A stretch of 64,000 bases of DNA from Desulforapulum autotrophicum HRM2 (GTDB lineage: Bacteria > Desulfobacterota > Desulfobacteria > Desulfobacterales > Desulfobacteraceae). The notes under the pieces are model-generated. The model saw only the letters and a list, made by a program, of their open reading frames with translations. It was not told where the DNA came from and ran no database searches. Below are positions 52,529 through 60,995 of this stretch, in pieces. The stretch spans positions 5,092,001 through 5,156,000 of the forward strand of contig NC_012108.1 of NCBI RefSeq assembly GCF_000020365.1, given 5' to 3'. Position numbers and translations under genes: made by a program. The first letter of the stretch is position 1. Each line of letters begins with the position of its first letter.

Positions 52529-53014
52529 ATGGCCATTGAAATAGAACGAAAATTTCTGCTGCGGCACGACACCTGGCAACAACAGGCTAAAACCCATGTT
52601 GCCATGCGTCAGGGGTATATCAAGAATAGTGTGGAAGGTGTGGTAAGGGTCAGGATTGTCGATACCGCGGCATTTCTAACCATCAAAGGCCAAACCTGCA
52701 GCTTCACCCGCCTGGAGTATGAATACCCCATACCCATCGCCGATGCCCAGGAAATGCTGGACCGTCTCTGCCCCAAACCCCTGGTGGAAAAACAGCGATT
52801 TTTCATTGATCATGGGGGATTCACCTGGTGCGTTGACCAGTTTACAGGTGCCAACATGGGACTGGTCCTTGCAGAGATCGAACTTGAGTCGGAAGACCAG
52901 ACCTTTGAACCACCCGCCTGGATTGGCCGGGAGGTAACGAAAGATCCCCGCTACTACAACGCCAGCCTGGTGAACCACCCCTATTTAGAGTGGAAAGTCA
53001 GACCCGTTCCCTGA
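52529..53014 (+). CDS. CYTH-domain (triphosphate tunnel) protein
   Basis: A 161-residue protein. The opening EIERKFLL is the EXEXK motif of CYTH enzymes, followed by alternating charged beta strands (VRVRIVDTAAFLTIKG, LEYEYPIPI, VLAEIELESE) that line the tunnel. Family members cleave or cyclise triphosphates (inorganic triphosphatase, adenylate cyclase); the length fits the bacterial single-domain triphosphatases. Reaction not certain. Ends two bases before the convergent FKBP gene. Confidence 0.88.
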   Translation: MAIEIERKFLLRHDTWQQQAKTHVAMRQGYIKNSVEGVVRVRIVDTAAFLTIKGQTCSFTRLEYEYPIPIADAQEMLDRLCPKPLVEKQRFFIDHGGFTWCVDQFTGANMGLVLAEIELESEDQTFEPPAWIGREVTKDPRYYNASLVNHPYLEWKVRPVP

Positions 53015-53016
53015 AA

Positions 53017-53715
53017 CTATCCGCTGATGCCGAGCAGCTCGATCTCAAAAATCAGGGTGGTACCCGGCTGGATTGTGGGACCTGCACCCCGGTCACCATA
53101 GGCAAGGTCAGCAGGGATATAGAGCATCCATTTGGATCCCACATTCATGAGCTGAAGGGCTTCTGTCCACCCTTTGATCACGCCCTGTACAGGAAATGAC
53201 GCAGGCTTCCCCCTTTTGTAGGAAGAGTCAAACTCTACACCGTCAATGGTCGTTCCCCTGTAATTGCACTCCACCGTGTCCGAGGCCACCGGTTTTTTAC
53301 CTTCACCATTTTTAATAACCTTATACTGAAGACCGCTTTCAAGGGTAACAACCCCCTCTTTTACCTTGTTCTCAGCAAGAAACACATCCCCGTCGATCTT
53401 GTTTTTGTCCGCAACTGCCTGCATTTTTGCCATCTGGCTTGCCTGCATCTGCTGCTGAAAGATCGCCATACTCTGCTGCATCTCTTCAGCGGTCATGAGG
53501 ATTTTTCCTGTGGTGCTCGACGTGAACCCCTTGAAAAAAGCCTCCTGATCAACGGCATAATCTTGTTTGATGTTGTTTCCGATGGTTGCGCCAAGGGCAT
53601 AGCTGATCTTCTCTTTTTCAGTTTTCAATGTTTCATCGGCACAAAAGCCTGAACCGGCAATAAAGAGTAAGGCGGTTGCAACGGTGAGGCCACGGGTGAT
53701 GTTCTTTGCTAGCAT
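53017..53715 (-). CDS. FKBP-type peptidyl-prolyl isomerase, FkpA/Mip-like
   Basis: A 232-residue exported foldase. Signal peptide cut after GFCA; an N-terminal helical dimerisation domain (TLKTEKEKISYALGATIGNN, MAIFQQQMQASQMAKMQAVA); and an FKBP domain with VECNYRGTTIDGVEFDSSYK, VIKGWTEALQLMNVGSKW, MLYIPADLAYGDRGAGPTI and TLIFEIELLGI. It catalyses proline isomerisation and chaperoning in the periplasm. AAAGGAG before ATG. Divergence or regulation by the nearby CpxAR-like pair was not tested. Confidence 0.94.
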   Translation of the reverse strand: MLAKNITRGLTVATALLFIAGSGFCADETLKTEKEKISYALGATIGNNIKQDYAVDQEAFFKGFTSSTTGKILMTAEEMQQSMAIFQQQMQASQMAKMQAVADKNKIDGDVFLAENKVKEGVVTLESGLQYKVIKNGEGKKPVASDTVECNYRGTTIDGVEFDSSYKRGKPASFPVQGVIKGWTEALQLMNVGSKWMLYIPADLAYGDRGAGPTIQPGTTLIFEIELLGISG

Positions 53716-53878
53716 GAAGAAGCTCCTTTAAAGGACTAAAAAGTTAATTAAACCATTTCTGCTACCAGAAACTTGAGACAATAGCAATCAAAGTTTTTAT
53801 CTTGACTTCAGAAGGACAATCCCATGGAAATTTTATCACACCATGGGCCACCTGATACAATCGGCCATGGTATGATCT

Positions 53879-54676
53879 TCAATAATTCAGGCCCGCCTTT
53901 TTAAGGATTGCCTTTACATGGCGGAGGGGAATGGCATAGGTGATACCGCTGGGATCAGTGATGGCATTTTCCTTTGCCCCTTTTACCAGCACCATATTGA
54001 CAATGCCCACAACAGCACCCGTCCTGATGTCATACAATGGACTACCGCTGTTTCCCGGGTAGGCCGTGCCGTCGAGCTGGAAAACATCAAAGGGATTGAT
54101 AAGAAGATCCACCCGTGACTGATCCAGTTTGCGGCCTCTGAACACGGGAAGAATGATGGGCGTGATGGCAGATATCAGACAGTGGTGGGTCACCACATGG
54201 AGACCCAGGGCTGCCCCCAAAGGATATCCCGACAGGGCATACACCTCTCCTTCCCGAACTGTTTCATCATTTCCAAGGGTCAATACAGGCAGGGGATCTC
54301 CCGGTATTTTCAACAGGGCAAGATCATGCTCCCTGTCCGTCAACACCACCTCGGCCGGGGTAACGGACAGATTTCTGTCCCGGCCTGTGAACACGGCCAG
54401 AAACTCATGGTATCTTGTGTTGAATTTTTCTGGAATCACATGGGCATTTGTGATCACATGATTTCCGTCTGCTATCACAAACCCTGTTCCGCCGAGCACC
54501 CCGGGAGGACGGCGTGTTTTCTGAACCGTGCCGATACCGACAATGGCGGGTTTGACCCGTTCGATGGTGTCAGGCAAACATTCGATCCCGTTGCAGGCCA
54601 TTGCCCTGTAGGGTGATAAAACAAGGCAAACCACAATCCATACAAAAAAAACGGCTGTTTCTTTTAAGCTTGTCAT
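53879..54676 (-). CDS. Exported trypsin-like serine protease (HtrA-related, without PDZ)
   Basis: A 265-residue S1-family protease with a signal peptide. Catalytic triad: His in ITNAHVIPEKF, Asp in REHDLALLKI and Ser in YPGNSGSPLYD. Unlike DegP/DegS it lacks a PDZ domain. A periplasmic quality-control role is inferred. It precedes the FKBP gene on the same strand with a 163-base gap that holds a CCCATGG/CCATGGG stem (53821-53847). Confidence 0.85.
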   Translation of the reverse strand: MTSLKETAVFFVWIVVCLVLSPYRAMACNGIECLPDTIERVKPAIVGIGTVQKTRRPPGVLGGTGFVIADGNHVITNAHVIPEKFNTRYHEFLAVFTGRDRNLSVTPAEVVLTDREHDLALLKIPGDPLPVLTLGNDETVREGEVYALSGYPLGAALGLHVVTHHCLISAITPIILPVFRGRKLDQSRVDLLINPFDVFQLDGTAYPGNSGSPLYDIRTGAVVGIVNMVLVKGAKENAITDPSGITYAIPLRHVKAILKKAGLNY

Positions 54677-54768
54677 AGTATGTTACCTACCACATTGAAC
54701 AGAATAGATACAGCCGCGAATCACGGCTGGGAGTACAAACAACCATGACCCTGCAGGAAAAATCAATT

Positions 54769-55371
54769 ATGAAACAAATTTGCGTATTTTGCGGATCAAG
54801 CGCCGGCTCGGATCCGGAATATGTTAACATGGCAGCCAAACTTGGAAAGGCCCTTGCAGAAAAAAGCATCGGGCTTGTCTATGGAGGCGGCAGTGTCGGA
54901 ATGATGGGCGTTCTTGCCGACTCCGTCGTCAAAAACGGAGGAAGCGTCACCGGCGTTATCACGGAACACCTTTATAAAATGGAGGTGGCCTTTACCGAAC
55001 TTTCCGACCTCAGGGTTGTCAACACCATGCACGAAAGAAAGGCCCTGATGGCAGATCTTTCAGACGGTTTTATCTCCCTTCCCGGCGGGTTTGGCACCAT
55101 GGATGAAATGTTTGAAATCATCACCTGGGCCCAGCTCAACCTCCACCAGAAACCCTGCGGGTTTCTCAATGTTAATGGATATTACAACAAGCTCATCGAA
55201 TTTATTGATCACATGATCCTGAAAAACTTTATCAATCAGGCATGCAGACCCCTGGTCCAGGTGGATGAAGACCCGGCAGGGCTTCTTGAAAAATTCCACA
55301 ACTACACGCCTTTACCCACCAACAAGGGTGAATGGAGTAAACGTCTTGCGGCCAACGAGTGCCTTGGCTAA
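54769..55371 (+). CDS. LOG family protein (cytokinin-riboside phosphoribohydrolase-like)
   Basis: A 200-residue Rossmann protein with CVFCGSSAGSDPEY, LVYGGGSVGMMGVLADSV and the catalytic PGGFGTMDEMFEIITW motif. LOG enzymes release a base from nucleoside 5'-monophosphates; in bacteria several act as nucleotide pyrophosphate hydrolases. I start it at ATG 54769 (MKQICVF) after AGGAAAA; an upstream ATG at 54745 has no Shine-Dalgarno. Divergent from the protease. A short piece of the hairpin repeat follows its stop. Confidence 0.9.
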   Translation: MKQICVFCGSSAGSDPEYVNMAAKLGKALAEKSIGLVYGGGSVGMMGVLADSVVKNGGSVTGVITEHLYKMEVAFTELSDLRVVNTMHERKALMADLSDGFISLPGGFGTMDEMFEIITWAQLNLHQKPCGFLNVNGYYNKLIEFIDHMILKNFINQACRPLVQVDEDPAGLLEKFHNYTPLPTNKGEWSKRLAANECLG

Positions 55372-55383
55372 CCGGCATGACCG
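55372..55383 (+). repeat. Partial dispersed repeat at the LOG stop codon
   Basis: CCGGCATGACCG directly after the TAA, matching the first arm of the repeat at 30561-30642 at the same place relative to a stop codon. No second arm or tail is seen, so this may be a remnant or chance. Confidence 0.35.
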
Positions 55384-55450
55384 TGGAAAAAAGATCCCAA
55401 AAGGCCTGGCCCATGGCAGGTCTTGAGCAGCAACAAATCAAGGAGTAAAA

Positions 55451-56218
55451 ATGACCATCCCCGTTGTGTTGACAGCATTTGGCACCACAGAAAAGGCCTT
55501 TTCCACCTACGCCCGGATGGATGCAGCCTTCAGGAGACTCATCCCGGAAACGCCCTTGTACTGGGCCTACTCATCAAGAATGGTAAGGGACAACCTTAAA
55601 AAAAAAGGGGGAACAAACCCGAGATCCCCATCCCAGGTCCTTGAAGATCTCAGAAAAAAAGGCCATGAATGGGCCGTGGTCCAGTCGTTGCACCTTGCCT
55701 GGGGCCACGAATTTGAACGCCTCAGGGAGACGGCCGGGAACACCACTATCCGCACGTCCATGGGGCTCCCCTTGCTGACCTCCTTTCAAGATTATCTGGC
55801 AGTGGCCGATGCCCTGGCCTATCTGATACCCAATACCGACGACGAAGCCGTGGTTTTTGTGGGACATGGCACCGACCATCCGGCTTGGGCCGTCTACCCT
55901 GCCCTGGAAAACGTGCTTTGCCATCGGTATGGGGAACGTGTCTTTACAGGGGTCTTAGAAGGGATGCCCAAGATCGAAGAAACCATTGCAAAACTCAAAC
56001 GTCACGGTTTTACAAAGGTCTGCCTTATTCCCTTTCTGCTCGTGGCCGGGTTTCACTTTAAAAAAGATCTAACCCTGGATGATTTTTCCTGGGAAAAACG
56101 GCTTGAACAAGAGGGCATCCAGGTCAGGGTAGAACCCCGGGCCATGGGCGAAATCCCCGGCATCATCGAAATCTTTGCAACCCACATCAAGGAAGCCCTG
56201 GATGTAATCCCAAGGTGA
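55451..56218 (+). CDS. cbiK: Sirohydrochlorin cobaltochelatase CbiK
   Basis: A 255-residue class II chelatase that inserts cobalt into sirohydrochlorin at the start of anaerobic cobamide synthesis (it may also insert iron, for sirohaem). Metal-binding histidines are in FVGHGTDHPAWAVYPALE and LLVAGFHFKKDLTLDD; VLTAFGTTEKAFSTY opens the protein. No signal peptide, so it is the cytoplasmic form rather than the exported type known in Desulfovibrio. AAGGAG before ATG. Separated from the late cobamide cluster by 8 kb. Confidence 0.9.
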   Translation: MTIPVVLTAFGTTEKAFSTYARMDAAFRRLIPETPLYWAYSSRMVRDNLKKKGGTNPRSPSQVLEDLRKKGHEWAVVQSLHLAWGHEFERLRETAGNTTIRTSMGLPLLTSFQDYLAVADALAYLIPNTDDEAVVFVGHGTDHPAWAVYPALENVLCHRYGERVFTGVLEGMPKIEETIAKLKRHGFTKVCLIPFLLVAGFHFKKDLTLDDFSWEKRLEQEGIQVRVEPRAMGEIPGIIEIFATHIKEALDVIPR

Positions 56219-56306
56219 TGCCTAGTGCACAAAACATTAAAAATCAGACGATTCCAGACTTACGAACCGCATCAATCCGTTTACCCGGGGTAAATTACCA
56301 TGGGAT

Positions 56307-57671
56307 TCAGACAAAATGGGAATGAAGGGCCTGAAGGGTCTTTTCAAGATCATCTTCATGGACCAAAAAATAAAGAGCAGCCTTGGACGGACCAAATGAG
56401 ATCATTTCAATATTGACATTGGCCTCAGACACGGCTGTAAAACAACGAGCCGCAATGCCCTGGTGGTTGTGAAGACCGTCTCCTGCCACACAGACCAGGG
56501 CATTGTCATTGATTGCTTCGAGCTCCCTAAACAGCCTTGGCCGGATATCGCTCAAAACCCTGTGGGCCTGTTCTATGTCCTTGCGGGACAGAAGAAGACA
56601 GATGCAGGTCTGGGAGGTAACCACGGATTTGATGTTGATCCCGGCATCGGACAGGCAGGTTGCAATGGCTGCAAGAATTCCCTGGCGCAGCCCCACCCCC
56701 GACGCATAAACTTTTAAAATGGCAATATCCCGTGAATGGGAGACACTTTTAACCACGTTTTCAGCAGATACTGCCTGCTCGGTGATCAGGCTTCCTGGAC
56801 CGTCGGGGTTAAGGGTGTTTTTAATTGTAATATTGATACCGGATTTACGAACCGGTTCCACCGTTCTCGGGTGTAGAATGGATGCACCAAAATAGGCAAG
56901 CTCAGACGCCTCTTCATAACTTAGCACTGAAATGAGCTTTGCCCCGGGAACCACACCAGGGTCGGCGCTCATGAACCCCTCGGTGTCCTTCCAGATTTCG
57001 AGAATTCCAGCCTTGAGGGCGGCCGCCACAACCCCTGCGGAATAGTCACTTCCTCCCCGGCCAAAGGTGGTGACCTCATTTGTCTGGCTCACGCCAAAAA
57101 AACCGGGAATAAACACAATGGTGTCAACGGCCATGAGGGGTCGCACATTTTTTTCCATCTGTTCAGTGGTCAATTCCATGTTGGCCGTGGCGTCACCGAA
57201 ACGGCCATCGGTGATGATGCCCGCCTCCCGGGGCATGATATAAACGGCCTGTTCACCCCTTGCCTGAAGCACCCCTGCCATGAGAATCACGGAAAGTCTC
57301 TCACCATAGCTGATGATGATATCCCGCATCCGGGATGTGGCTTCCCGGGTGAAATTGATGCCGAAAAAGTACCGTTCAAGCTTTATAAAATGTTTTTCCA
57401 GTTTCTGGGCCAGGCGCAGAAAATCCTGTTCTTCCGGTATCAGTGTTTGCGCAAGCACAAGATGCTCCTGGCGAATCCCGTCAATCAGCGCCGGAATCGT
57501 CTCCTCATCGACCAATGCCATCTTTATGCCAATGGACAGCTGATCTGTGATGCCTGACAGTGCCGAAAGAACAAACACGTTCCCCCGTCCCCTTTCGCCA
57601 ATCAACTCCACGATCCTGGCGACAACCCCTTGTCCCCGTAAACATCCCCCACCGATTTTAATAACCTTCAT
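56307..57671 (-). CDS. Aspartate kinase
   Basis: A 454-residue monofunctional kinase making aspartyl phosphate, first step to lysine, threonine and methionine. MKVIKIGGGCLRG is an altered version of the KFGGTSV nucleotide-binding start (Gly-Cys for Thr-Ser); the catalytic REATSRMRDIIISYGERLS, FGRGGSDYSAGVVAAALKA and EIWKDTEGFMSADPGVV are present, followed by two ACT domains (INIKSVVTSQTCICLLLSRK, VNIEMISFGPSKAALYFLV) for feedback. It may be one of several isozymes. No other pathway gene is near. Confidence 0.9.
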   Translation of the reverse strand: MKVIKIGGGCLRGQGVVARIVELIGERGRGNVFVLSALSGITDQLSIGIKMALVDEETIPALIDGIRQEHLVLAQTLIPEEQDFLRLAQKLEKHFIKLERYFFGINFTREATSRMRDIIISYGERLSVILMAGVLQARGEQAVYIMPREAGIITDGRFGDATANMELTTEQMEKNVRPLMAVDTIVFIPGFFGVSQTNEVTTFGRGGSDYSAGVVAAALKAGILEIWKDTEGFMSADPGVVPGAKLISVLSYEEASELAYFGASILHPRTVEPVRKSGINITIKNTLNPDGPGSLITEQAVSAENVVKSVSHSRDIAILKVYASGVGLRQGILAAIATCLSDAGINIKSVVTSQTCICLLLSRKDIEQAHRVLSDIRPRLFRELEAINDNALVCVAGDGLHNHQGIAARCFTAVSEANVNIEMISFGPSKAALYFLVHEDDLEKTLQALHSHFV

Positions 57672-57730
57672 TGTCCGACCTATCCCCCGGGATCAATCTC
57701 CCGCAAAGCATATCGTTATCATGATATAAG

Positions 57731-57772
57731 GGTATGGCCAGAGCAAGGTATCTACCCTACCCTGGCCACACC
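57731..57772 (-). terminator. Hairpin after the symporter gene
   Basis: GGTATGGCCAGAG (57731-57743) faces CCCTGGCCACACC (57760-57772), a 13-base stem with two mismatches. Lies between the symporter stop and the aspartate kinase start; may end the symporter transcript. Confidence 0.45.
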
Positions 57773-57942
57773 AAATTTCAAACGCCTCCAAATGTGAAGC
57801 TTGGAATGGTCTTTCACAAAAATGCCAGAAAGATACACCGAAAGGTCCCAATTGCGCAAGTAAATCCATGGGGGATCTTTACCGATGACGAACGGTTGAA
57901 ACCCAGGACAGTGGATTTGGTCGGCACCATCCTCTGCCAGGA

Positions 57943-59247
57943 TCAGGCCACCTTGCTCATTTTTTTAGAATCTCCACCATCATTCCAGATGGCTTGATCC
58001 AGTTCCTTTTCACTTTTTGCAACCGCACAGGTTACGGCAAGGTCACCCGTGACATTTAAAGCGGTTCTACCCATGTCAAGAAGTGCATCAATACCGAAAA
58101 TCATGGCATAGGCCATTGCCACGGTTGTTCCTGGTTCAACCTTTAATCCAACTGAATTTAAAACCAGCAGAAGCATGATGGCACCGGCTCCGGGAACACC
58201 AGCCGCGCCAATGGATGCAAGCACCGCTGTTATAATGACGGTAAACTGCTGGTCAATGGTAAGGGGTGAACCAATGGCAAAGCCAATGAAGATGGCACAC
58301 ACACCTTGGTAAATAGCGTTTCCATCCATGTTGATGGTGGCGCCCAGGGGAAGGGTAAAGGAAAAGACTCCCTTTGAAACGCCCATTTTTTTCTGGGCAA
58401 TCCCAAGGGTCACCGGAAGGGTTCCACCGCTGCTGCGGGTAACAAAAGCCGTTATGGTCGCTTCCTTGGCCCTTGAGAAAAACTGAATGGGAGAAATCCC
58501 AAAAAAGGCGAGTAATCCGCCATAAACAAGGACGGCATGGATGACAATGCCAAGATAAAAGGACAGGGTGAGAATTCCAAGGGGGCCGAACGCCTGGGCG
58601 CCCTGCTTTCCAAACACAACGGCAATAAGGGCGAAAACACCGATGGGTGCGTATTGAAGAATCCAGTTTACCATTTTGTAAATAACTTCTGCACCCCCTT
58701 CAAAAAACCGAAAAACCGTCTCAGCCGCATCTCTTATCCGCTCCTCCTCACTGTCCCGGATAAAGGCAAGACCGATTCCAAAGATAAGGGTAAAAAATAT
58801 TGTCGGCAGTATCTGGCCGGATGATACAGCGGTAAAGGGATTTTTAGGAATGATATTTACAAGTGTATCAAGCATTGACGGTTTTGTCAGTGCCTTGCCA
58901 AATTCCGATGACACACCGGCAAGATCCATTCCTGCTCCAGGATGAAAAATGTTGCCCATGAGAAGGCCGATGCCAACGGCGAAACCGGTGGTCAGCATAT
59001 AAAATAGAACAGTCTTACCACCAACCTTACCAAGACGGGCAGGCTGAATGCTGGCAGCCCCCACAACAAGGGTAAGAATAACAACGGGCATGACAATCAT
59101 CTTTAAAAGGCGAACGAAAATATCTCCAAGGGGACTTATAACCGCAATTTGCGGACCAAAGAACAATCCGGCAACGGCTCCCAGAATCAGACCAAGTAAG
59201 ATTCTGATTAAAAGATTGGATTTAAAATACCAGTTCAGCACTTTCAT
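57943..59247 (-). CDS. Dicarboxylate/amino acid:cation symporter (DAACS, GltP/DctA-like)
   Basis: A 434-residue membrane symporter with about eight membrane segments. Substrate- and ion-binding motifs are RSSGGTLPVTLG (the serine-rich hairpin, here with GG), ATINMDGNAIYQGV, GVPGAGAIMLLLVLNSVGL and DALLDMGRTALNVTGDLAVT. It imports glutamate, aspartate or C4-dicarboxylates with protons or sodium; which one cannot be seen. The next genes upstream on the same strand encode an NtrC-class regulator, a Cache-type kinase and an amino-acid-binding protein; regulation by them is likely. Confidence 0.9.
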   Translation of the reverse strand: MKVLNWYFKSNLLIRILLGLILGAVAGLFFGPQIAVISPLGDIFVRLLKMIVMPVVILTLVVGAASIQPARLGKVGGKTVLFYMLTTGFAVGIGLLMGNIFHPGAGMDLAGVSSEFGKALTKPSMLDTLVNIIPKNPFTAVSSGQILPTIFFTLIFGIGLAFIRDSEEERIRDAAETVFRFFEGGAEVIYKMVNWILQYAPIGVFALIAVVFGKQGAQAFGPLGILTLSFYLGIVIHAVLVYGGLLAFFGISPIQFFSRAKEATITAFVTRSSGGTLPVTLGIAQKKMGVSKGVFSFTLPLGATINMDGNAIYQGVCAIFIGFAIGSPLTIDQQFTVIITAVLASIGAAGVPGAGAIMLLLVLNSVGLKVEPGTTVAMAYAMIFGIDALLDMGRTALNVTGDLAVTCAVAKSEKELDQAIWNDGGDSKKMSKVA

Positions 59248-59322
59248 GTTTTTAATTCTCCATTTAAATGTTTGAATTCCATGTCACGATTGACTCTGTT
59301 AAACCTGTCACCATGGGAACGG

Positions 59323-59463
59323 TTACCTCCAGATTCCATTACCCATCACATGACAACCAGAGCAATACCCATGCCCCTTAAACACAAGTAGGGCAGTGGC
59401 GCTCAAAACAAAAAAAATAAACCTGGAATTACATGGGGTTAAAAACAAAAAAGCCTTGCACAC
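59323..59463 (-). pseudogene. Short reading frame with a haem-type CxxCH motif, probably a remnant
   Basis: A 46-codon minus-strand stretch from a possible GTG: a hydrophobic segment (SRFIFFVLSATALLVF) followed by KGHGYCSGCHVMGNGIWR and a stop. CSGCH fits the haem c attachment motif after an anchor as in NapC/NrfH-type cytochromes, but there is no ribosome site and only one motif. Either a broken cytochrome gene or a very small haem peptide. Confidence 0.3.
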
Positions 59464-59572
59464 CGGTTTTTCTATAATTGGGAAAAAAGGGTGAAGCCGT
59501 TTGGAATCCGCACAGATCGTGCGGACAGGCCGTGCGGTTTCGCACGCTTCACACAGACAACGCACCGGTTTT
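59461..59572. repeat. Three-way hairpin between direct repeats CACCGGTTTT
   Basis: CACCGGTTTT occurs at 59461-59470 and 59563-59572. Between them, GTGAAGC (59491-59497) pairs with GCTTCAC (59546-59552) and encloses two perfect hairpins: TCCGCAC/GTGCGGA (59507-59525) and CGTGCG/CGCACG (59531-59546). Could be a structured RNA, a regulator site for the symporter, or a tiny mobile element with a 10-base target duplication. Confidence 0.5.
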
Positions 59573-59597
59573 AGACCCATGGCGAGGTGCAGGAACT

Positions 59598-60995
59598 TTA
59601 AATCTTGAGACGGCTGATTCTCCTCAAGAGGGAGTAGCGGCTGATTCCAAGGGCCTTTGCAGCCCTTGTCTTTACATTGTCCGCCTTTTCCAGCGCATTG
59701 ACGATCATCTTTTTTTCAACGGCTGTTAAAATCTCATCCATGGGTATCTGTTCACCTCTGGAAAAATCCTGCTTAAAAACATGCATCGGATCGAACCGGT
59801 TCTCTCTTTCTGAAGCAGCAATCGGTTGTATCATCCCGTCTGGGAGGTGTCTGCCCGTAATTGTGGCACCATCGGAAAGAATGACCAGACGCTCTATAAG
59901 ATTTTTCAGTTCCCGTACATTGCCGGGCCAATCATAGTTCAAAAAGATGTGCTGGGCATCCAGGGCCATGGACAAAAGATCTTTACCGAATTTCCGGCAA
60001 TAGTGATCCAGGTAGTAGTCCGTGATTTTAAGAATATCTTCTTTCCTGTCCCGGAGGGGGGGAGAAAATAACGGGACCACATTGAGCCGGTAAAAAAGGT
60101 CCTGGCGAAAGGTCTGTTCACGAATGGCCTGTTCCAGGTTACGGTTTGTGGCCGTGATAATAAATACATTCACACTGACTTCAGAGGTTCCACCGACCCT
60201 TCTGAATGTTTTGGTCTCAATGAATTTAAGAAGCTTTGCCTGTAACAGAATGGAAAGTTCACCAATTTCATCCAGAAAAAGAGTCCCGTTGTTTGCAATT
60301 TCCACCAGGCCTGTCTTACGATTTTTGGCATCGGTGAAAGCGCCTTTTTCATGGCCGAAAAGTTCACTTTCCAAAAGATGCTCAGGAAGCGATGCACAGT
60401 TAATTTCGATAAACGGCCTGCCCGATCTTGGATTGAGATTATGTATGGCCTTGGCCAGTAGATCTTTTCCGGTTCCACTTTCCCCCCGGATTAAAACCGT
60501 TGTGGTCTTGACATGGCTCAATTTTTTCACGGTTTTATAAAGTTCCAGCATGGGTGGGCTGTCCCCGATGATATTCTCAAGAATAACGGCCTTATAGGAT
60601 CGCTGACGATGGTGCTCCACCTCTTTTACAAGCTGTGCCTCACCCAGCACTTTTTTAATGATAAGTTCAAGCTCTTCCATATCAAAGGGTTTGTTAAGAT
60701 AATCAAAGGCGCCTGTTTTCATGGCCTGAACAGCAGATTGAACATCACCGTGGGCCGTAATCATAACGGTGGGGATCTGCCTGTTCATCAGCCTGATTTG
60801 TCGGAGCACCTCCAATCCGTTCATGTCAGGCAATCGAAGATCAAGTAAAATAAGATCAGGCTCATTTGCGCCAAGATAGGATAAAAACCCGTTGGCATCA
60901 TAAAAGGGGTATACCCGATACCCTTTTTTAGTCAGACCAATCCTGAGGGAGTTTACAAGCACTTTTTCATCATCCACAATTGCGATTTCAGCCAT
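59598..60995 (-). CDS. NtrC-family sigma-54-dependent response regulator
   Basis: A 465-residue activator: receiver (D52 in LILLDLRLPDMNG), AAA+ domain with Walker A GESGTGKDLLAKAI, the sigma-54 contact loop GAFTDA (GAFTGA in most members; Asp for the second Gly), Walker B TLFLDEIGEL, and a Fis-type helix-turn-helix at the end (NVKTRAAKALGISRYSLLRR). ATG 60995 is preferred to the ORF start 6 codons earlier because GGGAG lies 7 bases before it. It overlaps the kinase gene by 8 bases (ATGGCTGA). It should activate sigma-54 promoters when phosphorylated by that kinase, possibly the symporter 350 bases downstream; I see no -24/-12 site there. Confidence 0.93.
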   Translation of the reverse strand: MAEIAIVDDEKVLVNSLRIGLTKKGYRVYPFYDANGFLSYLGANEPDLILLDLRLPDMNGLEVLRQIRLMNRQIPTVMITAHGDVQSAVQAMKTGAFDYLNKPFDMEELELIIKKVLGEAQLVKEVEHHRQRSYKAVILENIIGDSPPMLELYKTVKKLSHVKTTTVLIRGESGTGKDLLAKAIHNLNPRSGRPFIEINCASLPEHLLESELFGHEKGAFTDAKNRKTGLVEIANNGTLFLDEIGELSILLQAKLLKFIETKTFRRVGGTSEVSVNVFIITATNRNLEQAIREQTFRQDLFYRLNVVPLFSPPLRDRKEDILKITDYYLDHYCRKFGKDLLSMALDAQHIFLNYDWPGNVRELKNLIERLVILSDGATITGRHLPDGMIQPIAASERENRFDPMHVFKQDFSRGEQIPMDEILTAVEKKMIVNALEKADNVKTRAAKALGISRYSLLRRISRLKI

